Origin: Acetivibrio saccincola
Lineage (GTDB): Bacteria; Bacillota; Clostridia; Acetivibrionales; Acetivibrionaceae
Length of the DNA: 64,000 nucleotides
Direction of reading: 5' to 3'
Assembly: GCF_002844395.1 (NCBI RefSeq)
Contig: NZ_CP025197.1
Location: 2,852,001-2,916,000, forward strand
Every line of letters starts with the position of its first letter. The first letter of the stretch is position 1. The notes beneath the pieces were generated by a model. That model was not told the DNA's origin, made no database searches, and saw nothing but the letters and a program-made list of their open reading frames with translations. Positions 46,689 to 60,460 of the stretch are shown piece after piece. The position numbers and the translations under genes are program-made.

Positions 46689-47239
46689 GTAATCCCTTCC
46701 TTTCTCCCGGAAGCCAGTTTATCCTTTAACATTTTCCTGGCTCTGTAAATCCTGTTTTTGATTATTGACATAGGCTCATCTAGTACTTGGGACATTTCCT
46801 CATATGAAAGACCATTTTTGTGGTAAAGTATCAAAAGAATTCTATATTTTTCAGGTAAATTCATAATCTCATTATTAATCCTGTCACGCTGCTCTCTTTT
46901 TATATAGCTGTCTTCCGGGGTGTCTGCTTCACTGTGCAGTCCATATGCATCCTCTATAGGTACACACTCAACCCTCTTCTTTTTTAATACATCGTAGCAA
47001 TAATTAGTTGCTATTTTAGCGCACCATGTTGAAAACTTATATTGAGGATTGTATTTATCAAGGGATTTATATATCCTGATAAACACCTCTTGTGCAATAT
47101 CATTAACCTCGTCCTTATTATATATTATATTGTATATTATGTTATATATCAATTTCTTATATCTTTTAACCAGACCGGAAAATGCCTGTGTATCCCCTTC
47201 TAAGCATCTTTTGACTAAAAGAGCATCTGATATATCCAA
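46685..47239 (-). CDS. ECF sigma factor (SigW-like)
   Basis: 184 aa. Region 2: DTQAFSGLVKRYKKLIYNII, then DEVNDIAQEVFIRIYKSLDKY and FSTWCAKIATNYCYD. Region 4: LPEKYRILLILYHKNGLSYE, with HTH MSQVLDEPMSIIKNRIYRAR. Intact, unlike the sigma gene at 37222. A small in-frame duplication gives NIIYNIIYN in helix 2.1, encoded by a repeated tatata-type stretch; it adds four residues relative to the usual family spacing. Co-translated with its membrane anti-sigma downstream. It directs RNA polymerase to envelope or stress promoters; the regulon cannot be read here. Confidence 0.93.
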   Translation of the reverse strand: MDISDALLVKRCLEGDTQAFSGLVKRYKKLIYNIIYNIIYNKDEVNDIAQEVFIRIYKSLDKYNPQYKFSTWCAKIATNYCYDVLKKKRVECVPIEDAYGLHSEADTPEDSYIKREQRDRINNEIMNLPEKYRILLILYHKNGLSYEEMSQVLDEPMSIIKNRIYRARKMLKDKLASGRKEGIT

Positions 47240-47273
47240 AAGTTTCCCCCCTGTAAATCCGTGGGCAAATATA

Positions 47274-47316
47274 TAAAAAATAAATCCCTGGCTTAAAGAC
47301 CTGGGGTTTATTTTTT
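47274..47316 (-). terminator. Second hairpin downstream of tuf
   Basis: AAATAAATCCCTGG pairs, with two mismatches, with CCTGGGGTTTATTT; T runs on both sides. Confidence 0.65.
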
Positions 47317-47337
47317 GTATATTTGTATAATAAAGTA

Positions 47338-47382
47338 TAAAAAGGGCTGTGCAAAGAGATTTTGCCCCTTTGTCACAGCCCT
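47338..47382 (-). terminator. Terminator of the tuf transcript
   Basis: AGGGCTGTG (47343-47351) pairs with CACAGCCCT (47374-47382); on the minus strand it is followed by five T. It begins nine bases after the tuf stop. Confidence 0.85.
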
Positions 47383-47391
47383 GTAATTTTA

Positions 47392-48594
<1,203 letters not shown>

Positions 48595-48657
48595 TGATAT
48601 TCTCCTCCTTTTTTCAGTAACGTACTGAATTTTAATTATTGGTTTAATTATTTATCT

Positions 48658-48683
48658 GCAGGAAATATAGCTATATTTCCTGC
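48658..48683. repeat. Perfect 26-bp palindrome between fusA and tuf
   Basis: GCAGGAAATATAG followed by its exact complement, with no loop bases. It has no T run on the minus strand, so it is more likely a processing or stability hairpin, or a protein-binding site, than a terminator. Confidence 0.75.
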
Positions 48684-48716
48684 ATTTTTAACTGATTCAT
48701 TACCTTAAATTAATGT

Positions 48717-50795
48717 TTAGCTGTTGTTTCTTTCTCCAACAATTTCATCTTGTATGTTTTTAGGCACTTCCTCAAAATGGCTTATCTGCATTGAGAAGGT
48801 ACCTCTACCTTGTGTTTTAGAACGCAACGCCGTTGCGTAACCAAACATTTCAGCCAATGGAACATTAGCCGTTATAACCTGTGAGCCATTTTTGGCTTCC
48901 ATACCTTCAATTTTTCCTCTTCTTGAGTTTAAGTCACCCATAACATCTCCCATATAATCTTCAGGAGTTACAACATCTACTTTCATCACAGGTTCTAAAA
49001 GTACGCATTTTGCTTTTTTCAAAGCTTCTTTCAGAGCCATGGAACCTGCAATTTTAAATGCCATCTCTGATGAGTCTACCTCGTGGTATGAACCATCATA
49101 AAGGGTAACTTTTATATCTACAACAGGATAACCACCTAAAATACCATTATTCATAGCCTCCTGGATCCCGGCATCAACAGCTGGAATGTATTCCTTAGGA
49201 ATAGCCCCTCCAACTATCTTGTTGACAAATTCATAGCCGGTACCTGGTTCTTTGGGCTCAACTTCAATCATACAGTGGCCGTACTGACCTCTACCACCTG
49301 ACTGTCTAACAAATTTACCTTCTGCTTTAACTGCATTCTTAATTGTTTCTTTGTATGCAACCTGTGGGCTGCCTACATTTGCTTCAACTTTAAATTCTCT
49401 AAGCATACGGTCTACAATAATTTCTAGATGGAGTTCTCCCATTCCTTCAATTATTGTCTGACCTGTATCCTTATCTGTGTGAGCCCTGAATGTTGGGTCT
49501 TCCTCTGATAACTTTTGGAGAGCAATGGACATTTTATCCTGTCCCGCCTTTGTCTTTGGCTCTATTGCCACAGATATAACGGGTTCCGGAAACTCCATTG
49601 ACTCTAGGATAACAGGATTGTTCTCATCACATAATGTATCTCCTGTTCCTGTATCTTTAAGCCCAACAGCTGCAGCTATATCCCCGGAATAAACTGCGTC
49701 AACTTCCTCCCTATGGTTTGCATGCATCAATAATATTCTTCCTAGTCTTTCCTTTTTGCCTTTTGATGCATTATAAACATATGAACCTGAATTAATCTTT
49801 CCGGAGTAAACCCTGAAGAAGCAGAGCTTACCAACATATGGGTCAGTCATAATCTTAAATGCCAATGCAGAGAAAGGTTCATCATCATCTGCATGCCTTT
49901 CTATTTCCGTTTCACCGTCTAAAGATACACCTTTAATTGATGGTATATCCACAGGTGAAGGCATATAGTCTACAATTGCATCCAGTAGCTGAGGCACTCC
50001 TTTATTTTTGTATGAAGAACCACATGTAACAGGTATCATGTCAACTTTTATAGTAGCACTTCTAATTCCTGCTTTTATTTCTTCTTCAGTTAATTCTTCA
50101 CCTTCAAGGTATTTCATCATTAACTCTTCGTCTTGCTCTGAAATGGTTTCGATAAGCTTGGTCCTGTATTCTTCAGCTAATTCCTTCATATCATCAGGAA
50201 TTTCTTTTTCCTCTACATTCCTTCCAAGCTCATCTACAAAATAATATGCTTTCATTTTAACAAGGTCAATTATACCTTCAAAAGTATCTTCTTTACCAAT
50301 AGGTAATTGTATAGGAACAGCATTAGCCTGCAGTCTTTCCTTCATCATGTCTAAACAATTGTAAAAATCTGCCCCCACAATATCCATTTTATTAATATAT
50401 GCAAGACGTGGTACATTATATCTGTCAGCTTGTCTCCATACAGTCTCCGATTGAGGTTCAACTCCTCCCTTAGCACAGAAAACAGTTACTGAGCCGTCTA
50501 AAACTCTTAATGACCTCTCAACCTCAACGGTAAAATCAACGTGCCCCGGCGTATCAATAATGTTTATTCTTGTATCTTTCCACTGGGCAGTAGTTGCAGC
50601 AGATGTTATGGTAATACCTCTCTCCTGTTCTTGCTCCATCCAGTCCATAGTTGCTGACCCGTCATGTGTCTCACCAAGTTTATGGACTCTGCCTGTATAA
50701 AAAAGTATACGTTCAGTTGTAGTGGTTTTACCTGCATCTATATGGGCCATTATCCCTATATTTCTTGTTCTCTCTAAACTAAATTGCCTGGGCAT
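48717..50795 (-). CDS. fusA: Elongation factor G
   Basis: 692 aa when started at [23 protein letters not shown] at 50795 follows aaaggaaggttata, while the open frame extends 13 codons further without support. G1 [15 protein letters not shown] near 17, switch [15 protein letters not shown]3 [12 protein letters not shown] near 81, G4 [11 protein letters not shown] near 135; domains II-V complete ([13 protein letters not shown]-like domain V region: [16 protein letters not shown]). It drives translocation. The 181-base gap to rpsG upstream is almost pure A+T, unusually long and A+T-rich for this operon. Confidence 0.98.
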   Translation of the reverse strand: MPRQFSLERTRNIGIMAHIDAGKTTTTERILFYTGRVHKLGETHDGSATMDWMEQEQERGITITSAATTAQWKDTRINIIDTPGHVDFTVEVERSLRVLDGSVTVFCAKGGVEPQSETVWRQADRYNVPRLAYINKMDIVGADFYNCLDMMKERLQANAVPIQLPIGKEDTFEGIIDLVKMKAYYFVDELGRNVEEKEIPDDMKELAEEYRTKLIETISEQDEELMMKYLEGEELTEEEIKAGIRSATIKVDMIPVTCGSSYKNKGVPQLLDAIVDYMPSPVDIPSIKGVSLDGETEIERHADDDEPFSALAFKIMTDPYVGKLCFFRVYSGKINSGSYVYNASKGKKERLGRILLMHANHREEVDAVYSGDIAAAVGLKDTGTGDTLCDENNPVILESMEFPEPVISVAIEPKTKAGQDKMSIALQKLSEEDPTFRAHTDKDTGQTIIEGMGELHLEIIVDRMLREFKVEANVGSPQVAYKETIKNAVKAEGKFVRQSGGRGQYGHCMIEVEPKEPGTGYEFVNKIVGGAIPKEYIPAVDAGIQEAMNNGILGGYPVVDIKVTLYDGSYHEVDSSEMAFKIAGSMALKEALKKAKCVLLEPVMKVDVVTPEDYMGDVMGDLNSRRGKIEGMEAKNGSQVITANVPLAEMFGYATALRSKTQGRGTFSMQISHFEEVPKNIQDEIVGERNNS

Positions 50796-50976
50796 TATAA
50801 CCTTCCTTTCAAAATTAGCACATACACTGCTCATTGTTTAAATTAATTTTGTCATCTCAATCATTAAAATTATATTAATTGTATAATTATAATTATATAA
50901 ATTTTATTCTATATAAATTATACAAAATTATAATAATTATTTATTATATTATAAATTTTTATATAATAAATTTGTA

Positions 50977-51483
<507 letters not shown>

Positions 51484-51621
51484 TCATCGGTACTCGGCGG
51501 TTTTTCACCGTCGTCAAGTGCAACGTACATGCAATATATATTAAACAGCGTACAAAGCACTTATTAGTATTTGATTATAATATTTTTTCATACATGGGTC
51601 ATGCACCTTGTATGAATGTTA

Positions 51622-52044
51622 TTATTTAGCCCCGCCCTTCGGTCTTTTTGCACCATACTTTGAGCGCGCCTGCATTCTGTTAGCTACACCAGCAGCATCA
51701 AGAGTCCCACGTATAATGTGGTATCTAACACCTGGAAGGTCTTTAACCCTTCCTCCCCTTATAAGAACAACACTGTGTTCCTGTAAATTATGTCCTATTC
51801 CTGGTATATAAGCAGACACTTCTATACCATTAGTTAGACGGACTCTCGCCACTTTTCTCAAAGCAGAGTTTGGCTTTTTAGGAGTACTCGTTTTAACAAC
51901 GGTACAAACACCCCTCTTTTGAGGACTGCTTACATTTGTCATCTTCTTCTTAAGAGAATTATATCCCTTTTGAAGAGCAGGTGCGTCTGATTGCTTCCCA
52001 ATGGACTTTCTGCCTTTTCTAACTAACTGGTTAAAGGTTGGCAT
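51622..52044 (-). CDS. rpsL: 30S ribosomal protein S12
   Basis: 140 aa. [12 protein letters not shown] opens it; the decoding-centre loops [18 protein letters not shown] and [20 protein letters not shown] carry the wild-type residues (no streptomycin-resistance change seen in the PKKPN loop). RBS aaaggaggtagaaag. Downstream, a 174-base gap to rpsG contains a CATACA...TGTATG hairpin. Confidence 0.98.
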   Translation of the reverse strand: MPTFNQLVRKGRKSIGKQSDAPALQKGYNSLKKKMTNVSSPQKRGVCTVVKTSTPKKPNSALRKVARVRLTNGIEVSAYIPGIGHNLQEHSVVLIRGGRVKDLPGVRYHIIRGTLDAAGVANRMQARSKYGAKRPKGGAK

Positions 52045-52122
52045 CTTTCTACCTCCTTTCCTTTTTATTCATTATTCTGACACAATTGCGCGAATAAGCT
52101 TTTATATAGGTTAAGTTATAAT

Positions 52123-52362
52123 CTATTTTAGAACACTTACTACAGCTGCACCAACATCAATCCCACAAGCTCTACCTAATTGCTTCATACTGTCTGTATA
52201 CACTATTGGTATATCTTTTTCCTCACATAAGTCAATTATCTTTGATACAACCCGTTCTTCCGCATCTTTTGCTATATACACTTTCTCCACTATTCCCTTT
52301 TGCACAGCTTTTAATGATTGTTTTAACCCAACCATTTTATTAATATTTTTAAAATCATCCAA
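52123..52362 (-). CDS. L7Ae-family (YbxF-like) K-turn-binding ribosomal protein
   Basis: 79 aa of the L7Ae/L30e/Gadd45 fold. VGLKQSLKAVQKGIVEKVYIA begins the fold, and IPIVYTDSMKQLGRACGIDV at about 50-69 is the kink-turn-binding signature. Its homologue YbxF in Bacillus lies between rpoC and rpsL, exactly as here, and binds K-turn RNA including riboswitches. A sigma-A promoter sits just upstream. Confidence 0.92.
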   Translation of the reverse strand: MDDFKNINKMVGLKQSLKAVQKGIVEKVYIAKDAEERVVSKIIDLCEEKDIPIVYTDSMKQLGRACGIDVGAAVVSVLK

Positions 52363-52435
52363 CTTAACTTAACCTCCCTGCCAATGCTACAGGATGATAA
52401 AGCTAATTAATTATAATGAAAATACATACTGAAAT

Positions 52436-52465
52436 ATTGTATCATCCATAAACTTTATTTGTCAA
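52436..52465 (-). promoter_or_regulatory. Sigma-A type promoter upstream of the L7Ae gene
   Basis: On the minus strand TTGACA (52465-52460), 18-base spacer, TACAAT (52441-52436). An inverted repeat, ggatgata (52392) and tatcatcc (52440), spans the -10 and early transcribed region. It can drive L7Ae-rpsL-rpsG-fusA-tuf apart from rpoBC. Confidence 0.72.
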
Positions 52466-52494
52466 GATATTAATTTGTTTTTATTTAAATTGCA

Positions 52495-55400
52495 CTACTC
52501 AATTACCGTACTTATACTTATATCCTTGTACCTGCTCATACCTGTTCCTGCAGGTATTAATTTACCTATAATAACATTTTCTTTTAATCCCACTAATGGA
52601 TCTACTTTTCCTTTTATTGCTGCCTCAGTTAATACTCTTGTTGTCTCCTGGAATGATGCAGCAGATAAGAAGGATTCGGTAGCCAGTGATGCTTTTGTAA
52701 TTCCTAATAAAACTCTCTTTCCGGTTGCTGGTCTTAAGCCTTCTGCTATTATTCTTGCATTTTCTTCTTCAAAGTCAAATACATCTACCAGGCTTCCCGG
52801 TAATAAATTTGTATCTCCCGCATCATCAACTTTCATCTTTCTGAGCATCTGTCTTACAATTACTTCAATATGCTTGTCATTTATTTCAACACCCTGAAGC
52901 CTGTAAACCCTTTGAACTTCATGAAGAAGGTATGCCTCAACGCCCTCAAGACCCTTTATTTTTAGTATATCATGAGGGTTAACGGAACCTTCTGTAAGTT
53001 CGTCACCGGCTTCAACCATGTCCCCGTCAGAAACCTTCAGCCTGGAACCATATGGAATCAAATAAGTCTTTGTCTCTCCATCTTCTGAAGTAACAACGGC
53101 TTCTCTTTTCTTCTTTGTCTCAACAATCTTAACAGTTCCCGGTATCTCTGATATAATTGCAAGTCCTTTTGGCTTTCTGGCTTCAAACAATTCCTCAACA
53201 CGTGGAAGACCTTGTGTAATGTCATCTCCTGCAACCCCACCTGTGTGGAATGTTCTCATGGTAAGCTGTGTTCCAGGTTCACCTATAGACTGTGCAGCAA
53301 TAATTCCTACTGCTTCACCTACATTACATTCTTCACCTGTTGCAAGGTTTGCACCATAACATTTTGCACAAACACCATATTCTGCATGACAAGTGAGCAC
53401 CGATCTGATTCTGACTTTTTTAATGCCTGCTTCTATTATCCTGTCAGCATCTTCATCGGTTATAAGCCTGTCAGTTTCAACAATTATTTCCCCTGTTTCA
53501 GGATGAACAACAGGTACAGCAGGGTATCTTCCCACCAGTCTTTCATGTAGTGGTTCTATTACTTCCCCTGCATCATCCCTGATATCTGAAACCTCTATTC
53601 CTTTTCTTGTTCCACAGTCTACTTCTCTTACTATAACATCCTGGCTCACGTCAACAAGACGTCTTGTGAGGTAACCTGAGTCAGCAGTTCTTAATGCTGT
53701 GTCTGCCAATCCCTTTCTGGCTCCGTGAGTTGATATAAAGAATTCCATAACGTTTAGTCCCTCACGGAAGTTTGCCTTTATTGGAACCTCTATTGTCTTA
53801 CCCTGTGTATCTGCCATAAGTCCCCTCATTCCGGCAAGCTGCTTAATTTGGTTTATATTACCTCTCGCTCCGGACTGTGACATCATGTAAACAGGGTTAA
53901 ATCTGTCCAGATTATCTATGAGAGCCTGGGTTATTTTTTCAGATGCTTCAGTCCAAGCTGCTATAACTGAATTATATCTCTCTTCATTTGAAATAAGTCC
54001 TCTCTTATACTGCTTAATTATCTTTTCTATCTTTTCTTCTGTTTCTTTTATATATTTTGCTTTAACTTCAGGTATTACCATATCAGATACACTTATGGTA
54101 ATAGCACCTTTTGTGGAATATTTAAATCCTAATGCTTTAATATGGTCCAAAAGAACAGCTGTCTTGGTTGTTCCATGTACTTTTATGCACCTGTCAATTA
54201 TTTTTCTAAGCTCATTTTTCCCAACAAGGAAATTTACTTCAAAATCAAAAGCTGTTTCAGGATTTTTTCTGTCAACAAATCCTAAATCCTGGGGAATTGC
54301 TTCATTAAACAGTACTCTTCCAACTGTAGTCTCAACTAATTTAGTTTTGAGAACACCGTCAAATACCCTTTCCCTTCTTACTTTAATTTTTGAATGAAGG
54401 GTTATATCACCGTTGTCATATGCCATTATTGCTTCTTCCGGAGATACAAATACTCTTCCTTCCCCTTTTTCTCCTTCTTTTTCAATGGTCATATAATAAC
54501 ATCCCAAAACCATGTCCTGGGTAGGCACAGCAACAGGTTTTCCATCCTGGGGCTTTAACAGGTTGTTGGCAGATAGCATTAAAAACCTTGCTTCTGCTTG
54601 TGCTTCAGCAGAAAGAGGTACGTGAACAGCCATCTGGTCACCGTCAAAGTCTGCGTTATAAGCAGTACAAACCAAAGGATGAAGTTTTAATGCCCTACCT
54701 TCCACAAGAACAGGTTCAAAAGCCTGAATTCCAAGCCTGTGAAGGGTTGGTGCACGGTTTAGAAGTACCGGGTGTTCTTTAATTACTTCCTCCAATACGT
54801 CCCATACTTCTTCCTTTACCCTCTCTACCATTCTCTTTGCACTTTTTATATTATGGGCAAGTTCATCATTAACCAGCTTTTTCATCACAAAAGGCTTAAA
54901 TAACTCTAAAGCCATTTCCTTTGGAAGACCGCACTGGTATATTTTAAGCTCAGGACCTACCACTATAACGGAACGCCCTGAATAGTCAACACGTTTTCCC
55001 AATAGGTTTTGACGGAAACGCCCCTGCTTACCCTTCAACATGTCTGACAAAGACTTTAAAGGTCTGTTTCCGGGGCCTGTTACCGGTCTTCCCCTTCTTC
55101 CGTTGTCTATTAAAGCGTCTACAGCTTCCTGGAGCATTCTCTTTTCGTTCCTGACAATTATGTCCGGTGCTCCTAAATCTAAAAGTCTCTTTAACCTGTT
55201 ATTTCTGTTTATAACCCTTCTGTAAAGGTCATTTAGATCTGAAGTAGCAAACCTTCCACCATCCAGCTGAACCATAGGTCTTAATTCCGGTGGTATTACC
55301 GGAATTACATCTAAAATCATCCACTCAGGTCTGTTTCCTGACTGCCTGAATGCTTCAACCACTTCAAGGCGCTTAATTGTCCTTACCCTCTTTTGACCTG

Positions 55401-56001
55401 TGGTTTCTTCCAGCTCTGCTCTAAGTTCCTGGGAAAGCTTATCTAAATCTATTTCCTCTAAAAGCTGCTTAACAGCTTCCGCACCCATTGATGCAGTAAA
55501 TTTCATTCCAAATTTTTCTATACTGTCTCTATATTCCTTCTCAGTAAGAATTTGCTTTTTGGATAAAGGAGTCTGGCCCGGGTCGATAACTACATATGCT
55601 GCAAAGTACAGTATTTTTTCCAACGCCCTGGGAGACATATCCAGTAATAGTCCCATTCTGCTAGGAATGCCCTTAAAGTACCATATGTGAGAAACAGGTG
55701 CAGCCAGCTCAATATGCCCCATCCTTTCCCTTCTTACCTTTGAACGGGTTACTTCAACTCCGCATCTATCACAGATAATGCCTCTGTATCTTATTCTCTT
55801 ATATTTACCACAGTGGCACTCCCAGTCCTTCTGGGGTCCAAATATTCTTTCGCAAAACAGACCATCTCTTTCAGGCTTTAACGTTCTATAGTTTATGGTC
55901 TCAGGTTTTTTTACTTCTCCCCGGGACCATTCTCTTATCTTTTCCGGAGAAGCCAAACCTATTCTTATTGAATCAAAATTATTTAGTTCAAACACGGCCA
56001 A
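52495..56001 (-). CDS. rpoC: RNA polymerase subunit beta'
   Basis: 1168 aa. N-terminal zinc site [20 protein letters not shown] at about 60-79; active-site Mg loop [17 protein letters not shown] near 450; bridge helix and trigger loop ([11 protein letters not shown]); second zinc motif CGTRKG...[11 protein letters not shown]. Length is typical of a Firmicute enzyme without large insertions. It joins rpoB with an 11-base gap and forms the catalytic core. Operates with the ECF sigma factors of this window. Confidence 0.98.
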   Translation of the reverse strand: MAVFELNNFDSIRIGLASPEKIREWSRGEVKKPETINYRTLKPERDGLFCERIFGPQKDWECHCGKYKRIRYRGIICDRCGVEVTRSKVRRERMGHIELAAPVSHIWYFKGIPSRMGLLLDMSPRALEKILYFAAYVVIDPGQTPLSKKQILTEKEYRDSIEKFGMKFTASMGAEAVKQLLEEIDLDKLSQELRAELEETTGQKRVRTIKRLEVVEAFRQSGNRPEWMILDVIPVIPPELRPMVQLDGGRFATSDLNDLYRRVINRNNRLKRLLDLGAPDIIVRNEKRMLQEAVDALIDNGRRGRPVTGPGNRPLKSLSDMLKGKQGRFRQNLLGKRVDYSGRSVIVVGPELKIYQCGLPKEMALELFKPFVMKKLVNDELAHNIKSAKRMVERVKEEVWDVLEEVIKEHPVLLNRAPTLHRLGIQAFEPVLVEGRALKLHPLVCTAYNADFDGDQMAVHVPLSAEAQAEARFLMLSANNLLKPQDGKPVAVPTQDMVLGCYYMTIEKEGEKGEGRVFVSPEEAIMAYDNGDITLHSKIKVRRERVFDGVLKTKLVETTVGRVLFNEAIPQDLGFVDRKNPETAFDFEVNFLVGKNELRKIIDRCIKVHGTTKTAVLLDHIKALGFKYSTKGAITISVSDMVIPEVKAKYIKETEEKIEKIIKQYKRGLISNEERYNSVIAAWTEASEKITQALIDNLDRFNPVYMMSQSGARGNINQIKQLAGMRGLMADTQGKTIEVPIKANFREGLNVMEFFISTHGARKGLADTALRTADSGYLTRRLVDVSQDVIVREVDCGTRKGIEVSDIRDDAGEVIEPLHERLVGRYPAVPVVHPETGEIIVETDRLITDEDADRIIEAGIKKVRIRSVLTCHAEYGVCAKCYGANLATGEECNVGEAVGIIAAQSIGEPGTQLTMRTFHTGGVAGDDITQGLPRVEELFEARKPKGLAIISEIPGTVKIVETKKKREAVVTSEDGETKTYLIPYGSRLKVSDGDMVEAGDELTEGSVNPHDILKIKGLEGVEAYLLHEVQRVYRLQGVEINDKHIEVIVRQMLRKMKVDDAGDTNLLPGSLVDVFDFEEENARIIAEGLRPATGKRVLLGITKASLATESFLSAASFQETTRVLTEAAIKGKVDPLVGLKENVIIGKLIPAGTGMSRYKDISISTVIE

Positions 56002-56012
56002 TTCTCCTTTCT

Positions 56013-59000
56013 TTATATTTCTTCACTATCCAGACTGTCATCTAAATCATCAGCAAACAAATCTTCATCAAGATTATCCTCTAAATCACTGTCATTAATA
56101 ACATTAGTTATGTCTGAAAAATCCAAATCATCAACATCTAAGCCGTCACCTAAATCATCACCTAAGTCAACATCCAAACCGCTGTCTAAGTCACTGTCTA
56201 AGCTACCGTCTGAATTATCATCTAAATCCGGGTCATCAACACCGTCAATCCCGCCTAAAATGCCTCCGTCTTCTCTTCCCTCCAAGCTCACATTCAGCTC
56301 TTCAAAGTCATCATCCACAGATTCTTTTATCGCTATTTCTTCTTTTTCTTCTGAGTAAACTTTTACATCCAAAGCAAGACTCTGAAGCTCTTTAATTAAA
56401 ACTTTAAAGGATTCCGGAATTCCAGGCTCTGGAACGTTTTCTCCTTTTACTATTGCTTCGTATGTCTTAACCCTTCCGGTAACATCGTCTGATTTAACTG
56501 TAAGTATTTCCTGCAGTGTATATGCAGCACCGTAAGCTTCAAGAGCCCACACTTCCATCTCCCCAAACCTCTGACCTCCAAATTGTGCCTTACCGCCCAG
56601 AGGCTGCTGGGTTACAAGGGAGTATGGTCCCGTTGAGCGGGCATGTATTTTATCATCAACAAGGTGAGCAAGTTTTAACATGTACATATATCCAACAGTT
56701 ACCCTGTTTTCAAAAGGCTCACCGGTTCTTCCATCGTAAAGGATTGTCTTTCCGTCTTCACTAAGACCTGCTTTTTTCAGTGTCTCAACTATATCCTCTT
56801 CTGTAGCCCCGTCAAATACAGGAGTTGCTATTTTCCACCCTAAAGCTTTAGCAGCATATCCTAAGTGAACTTCCAATACCTGCCCTATATTCATACGGGA
56901 AGGAACGCCCAAGGGGTTTAATACTATTTCTAAGGGTGTGCCGTCCGGTAAAAAGGGCATATCCTCTTCCGGAAGAATCCTTGAAATAACACCTTTGTTT
57001 CCATGCCTTCCTGCCATTTTGTCCCCGACAGATATTTTTCTCTTTTGGGCAACATAAACCCTGACAAGCTGATTCACTCCCGGTGTTAATTCGTCGCCGC
57101 TTTCTCTTGTAAATACCTTTACATCCACAACTATACCTGACTCACCATGAGGTACACGCAAGGATGTATCACGGACTTCCCTGGCCTTTTCTCCAAAAAT
57201 AGCCCTTAAAAGTCTTTCCTCTGCTGTAAGCTCCGTTTCTCCTTTTGGAGTAACCTTTCCAACCAGAATGTCCCCTGACCTTACCTCAGCCCCGATTCTG
57301 ATTATTCCTCTTTCATCTAAATCCTTCAAAGAATCTTCGCTGACATTCGGTATATCCCTGGTTATTTCCTCTGGTCCTAACTTTGTATCCCTTGCTTCCG
57401 CCTCATACTCTTCAATGTGGATAGATGTAAATACATCTTCTTTAACCAGTTTTTCGCTTATCAATATAGCATCCTCGTAGTTGTAGCCTTCCCATGCCAT
57501 AAAGCCTACCAGGACGTTTTTACCCAGTGCCAGTTCTCCATTATGTGTTGAAGGACCGTCAGCTATAACATCGTCTTTTTCAACTCTTTCCCCTTTTTTA
57601 ACAATAGGTCTCTGATTTATACATGTTCCCTGGTTAGAGCGTAGATATTTTAAAAGCCTGTATTCATCTTTTGTACCTTCATCTTTTTTAATAATTATTT
57701 TGTTAGCAGTTACCTTTTCAACTACACCAGGATTCTTTGCTAAAACAACTACCCCTGAATCCCTTGCTGCCTTGTATTCAATACCTGTTCCTATGATAGG
57801 CGATTCTGTCTTTATGAGAGGTACCGCCTGACGCTGCATGTTCGCCCCCATAAGGGCACGGTTAGCGTCGTCATTCTCAAGGAACGGTATTAGTGAAGTA
57901 GCCACAGAAACCAATTGTTTTGGCGAAACGTCCATAAAGTCAACTTTATTTTTCTCTATTTCCAAAAACTCATCCTTATACCTGCATATAACTCTCCTGT
58001 CAACAAACCTGCCCTCTTCATCCAAAGGCTCGTTTGCCTGTGCTATTAAGTACTCATCTTCCTCATCAGCAGTGAGGTAATGTATCTCATCTGTAACAAT
58101 CATATTTTCTTTATCAACTTTTCTATAAGGAGCTTCTATAAAGCCGTATTCGTTTACCCTTGCATAAGTACTGAGAGAACCTATAAGACCAATGTTAGGT
58201 CCTTCAGGAGTTTCTATAGGACATATTCTTCCATAGTGGGAATGGTGAACGTCACGTACTTCAAAGCCTGCTCTTTCCCTGCTAAGTCCCCCTGGTCCTA
58301 ATGCACTAAGCCTTCTTTTATGGGTCAGCTCAGCTAACGGGTTTGTCTGATCCATAAACTGGGACAGCTGGCTGCTTCCAAAAAACTCTTTAATTGCCGC
58401 TGCAACAGGTCTTATGTTTATCAGGGCCTGAGGGGTAACAATGTCCATATCCTGTATGGTCATTCTCTCCCTTACCACTCTCTCCATTCTGGACAAGCCT
58501 ATGCGGAACTGGTTTTGCAAAAGCTCTCCCACTGAACGGAGCCTTCTGTTGCCTAAGTGGTCTATATCATCTATATGTCCAATCCTGTAATTAAGATTAA
58601 TAATATAGCTTATAGAAGCAATTATATCCTCTACAGTCAGGTATTTTGGAACAAGATCATCAATTCTACCCTTTAGCACAGCCTTAAGCTTTTCTTTGCT
58701 TACACCTTCATTTTCTTCTAGTAATGATTTTAATACGCTGTATTTAACCTTTTCCGTAATACCAATTTCCTTAGGGTCAAAGTCAATATAGTCTTTAATT
58801 TCCACCATACCGTTTCCAATTACTTTAACCCTTTTACCGTCTACATTGAGATAAACTTCATTAATACCTGCATTTTGAACTGCTTCTGCAGTTTCTCTCT
58901 CAATCTTTTCCCCTTTAGAAACAATTATTTCACCGGTCTGGGGGTTTACAATATCTTCGTCTGATATAAAATTATTTATCCTGCTTGCAAGAGAAAGCTT

Positions 59001-59834
59001 TTTATTAAATTTAAATCTTCCGAACTTAGCTAAATCATACCTTCTAGGGTCAAAAAATAAATTGTTTAAAAGTGTTCTGGCACTTTCAACTGTAGGCGGC
59101 TCACCCGGTCTTAACCTCTTATATATTTCTATAAGACCCTCATCTTCAGTTTTTGCGCTATCCTTTTGTATTGTTGCAATAACTTTTTCATCTTCCCCTA
59201 AAAGATCTGTAATTTCTATATCCGTTCCGTATCCTAGTGCCCTAACTAAAACAGTTATAGGTAATTTTCTCGTCCTGTCTATCCTAACCCATATTACATC
59301 ATTAGCGTCCGTTTCATATTCAAGCCATGCACCCCTGTTTGGAATAACAGTATTTGAATAAAGTTCCTTACCGGTTTTGTCGTACTTCATTGAATAATAA
59401 ATACCCGGTGATCTTACCAGCTGACTCACTATAGCTCTTTCTGCCCCGTTTATAACAAACGTACCGTTCTCAGTCATTAAAGGAAAATCACCCATGAAAA
59501 TTTCCTGCTCTTTTACTTCCCCTGTCTCCTTATTAATTAAACGCACTTTCACCTTTAAAGGAGCAGAATAAGTAGCATCTCTTTCTTTACATTCCTCTAC
59601 AGAATACTTAGGTTTTTCATTTAATGAGTAGTCAACAAACTCCAAAATCAAATTCCCTGTATAATCGGTAATGGGAGATACATCTCTAAAAACTTCCCTT
59701 AACCCTTCCTCTAAAAACTGATTATAGGAGTTTTTCTGAATTTCAATCAGATTTGGCATATCAATGACTTCTTTAATTCTTGAGTAGCTCATTCTGACAT
59801 TTTTACCATATTTCACCGGATGCACATGAACCAT
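56013..59834 (-). CDS. rpoB: RNA polymerase subunit beta, with a long Asp-rich tail
   Basis: About 1273 aa when started at [15 protein letters not shown] (ATG at 59834 after gaggtgatatta). Domain content is complete: rifampicin pocket [20 protein letters not shown] with [13 protein letters not shown] (wild-type residues), [28 protein letters not shown] and [17 protein letters not shown]. The last 85-90 residues are a low-complexity, Asp-rich tail (units such as [19 protein letters not shown]) with barely any basic residue, far more than the short acidic ends usual for clostridial RpoB. It is encoded by repeated gat/ctg-type codons at 56022-56290. A promoter lies 410 bases upstream. Confidence 0.98.
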   Translation of the reverse strand: MVHVHPVKYGKNVRMSYSRIKEVIDMPNLIEIQKNSYNQFLEEGLREVFRDVSPITDYTGNLILEFVDYSLNEKPKYSVEECKERDATYSAPLKVKVRLINKETGEVKEQEIFMGDFPLMTENGTFVINGAERAIVSQLVRSPGIYYSMKYDKTGKELYSNTVIPNRGAWLEYETDANDVIWVRIDRTRKLPITVLVRALGYGTDIEITDLLGEDEKVIATIQKDSAKTEDEGLIEIYKRLRPGEPPTVESARTLLNNLFFDPRRYDLAKFGRFKFNKKLSLASRINNFISDEDIVNPQTGEIIVSKGEKIERETAEAVQNAGINEVYLNVDGKRVKVIGNGMVEIKDYIDFDPKEIGITEKVKYSVLKSLLEENEGVSKEKLKAVLKGRIDDLVPKYLTVEDIIASISYIINLNYRIGHIDDIDHLGNRRLRSVGELLQNQFRIGLSRMERVVRERMTIQDMDIVTPQALINIRPVAAAIKEFFGSSQLSQFMDQTNPLAELTHKRRLSALGPGGLSRERAGFEVRDVHHSHYGRICPIETPEGPNIGLIGSLSTYARVNEYGFIEAPYRKVDKENMIVTDEIHYLTADEEDEYLIAQANEPLDEEGRFVDRRVICRYKDEFLEIEKNKVDFMDVSPKQLVSVATSLIPFLENDDANRALMGANMQRQAVPLIKTESPIIGTGIEYKAARDSGVVVLAKNPGVVEKVTANKIIIKKDEGTKDEYRLLKYLRSNQGTCINQRPIVKKGERVEKDDVIADGPSTHNGELALGKNVLVGFMAWEGYNYEDAILISEKLVKEDVFTSIHIEEYEAEARDTKLGPEEITRDIPNVSEDSLKDLDERGIIRIGAEVRSGDILVGKVTPKGETELTAEERLLRAIFGEKAREVRDTSLRVPHGESGIVVDVKVFTRESGDELTPGVNQLVRVYVAQKRKISVGDKMAGRHGNKGVISRILPEEDMPFLPDGTPLEIVLNPLGVPSRMNIGQVLEVHLGYAAKALGWKIATPVFDGATEEDIVETLKKAGLSEDGKTILYDGRTGEPFENRVTVGYMYMLKLAHLVDDKIHARSTGPYSLVTQQPLGGKAQFGGQRFGEMEVWALEAYGAAYTLQEILTVKSDDVTGRVKTYEAIVKGENVPEPGIPESFKVLIKELQSLALDVKVYSEEKEEIAIKESVDDDFEELNVSLEGREDGGILGGIDGVDDPDLDDNSDGSLDSDLDSGLDVDLGDDLGDGLDVDDLDFSDITNVINDSDLEDNLDEDLFADDLDDSLDSEEI

Positions 59835-60357
59835 TAATATCACCTCATATATCAGACTTTTGTCTTTTAACTGCTTATACAAAACATAAATTTTAAATAT
59901 ATAAATTAATACAAAGCCCCTTGACAGTAATTAGAATTTTTTTATTACTGCAGAGCTTCGTAGTATTGTAAAAAAAATAGCGCTTATTTTTTTGTAATGT
60001 TATAAAATAGTAATCCTTTTCTACATAAGAACATTGTTAACAAATATTGTCTTATTTATTCCCCAACTTCTATAAACTATTAAAAAAATTTATCTAAAAG
60101 GCTCTTTAATCCCGCTTAAATCACATATTTATCAATAAGTACTTGCCAAATCAAATATAATGTTTTAAAATACATTTTGTGTTTGTATAATTTTTAGTAT
60201 TGAAAGAAAAAGAATCAAATACTGAAATTACACGCAGTATATGATTTTAGCATATGTCATTAAAGTTGTCAATATTTTTTGTCCTTTTTAATGTTAACTT
60301 TTTTAAAATTCAAATTATGTAATTTAAAGTTTTGTATCCTTGACAATGGACTTTTCT
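59835..60357. other. Non-coding rplL-rpoB interval
   Basis: No gene. It contains the promoter at 60244-60272 on the minus strand and its roughly 400-base A+T-rich leader, in which I see no recognised RNA element. Confidence 0.6.
60244..60272 (-). promoter_or_regulatory. Sigma-A type promoter of rpoBC
   Basis: On the minus strand TTGACA (60272-60267), 17-base spacer, TAAAAT (60249-60244). It lies after the rplL terminator, so rpoBC is largely uncoupled from rplJL. Confidence 0.78.
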
Positions 60358-60358
60358 A

Positions 60359-60403
60359 AAAAAAGAACAACTGACATTTTAAAATGCCTGTTGTTCTTTT
60401 TTA
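60359..60403 (-). terminator. Terminator after rplL
   Basis: AAAAAGAACAAC...CATTTTAAAATG...GTTGTTCTTTTTT, a long stem with two mismatches and T runs on both strands. Confidence 0.85.
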
Positions 60404-60460
60404 ATACCTGTTTTAATGACAATTCTGCCAAAGACCAATGTAAATAGCCGGAGTAATAAA

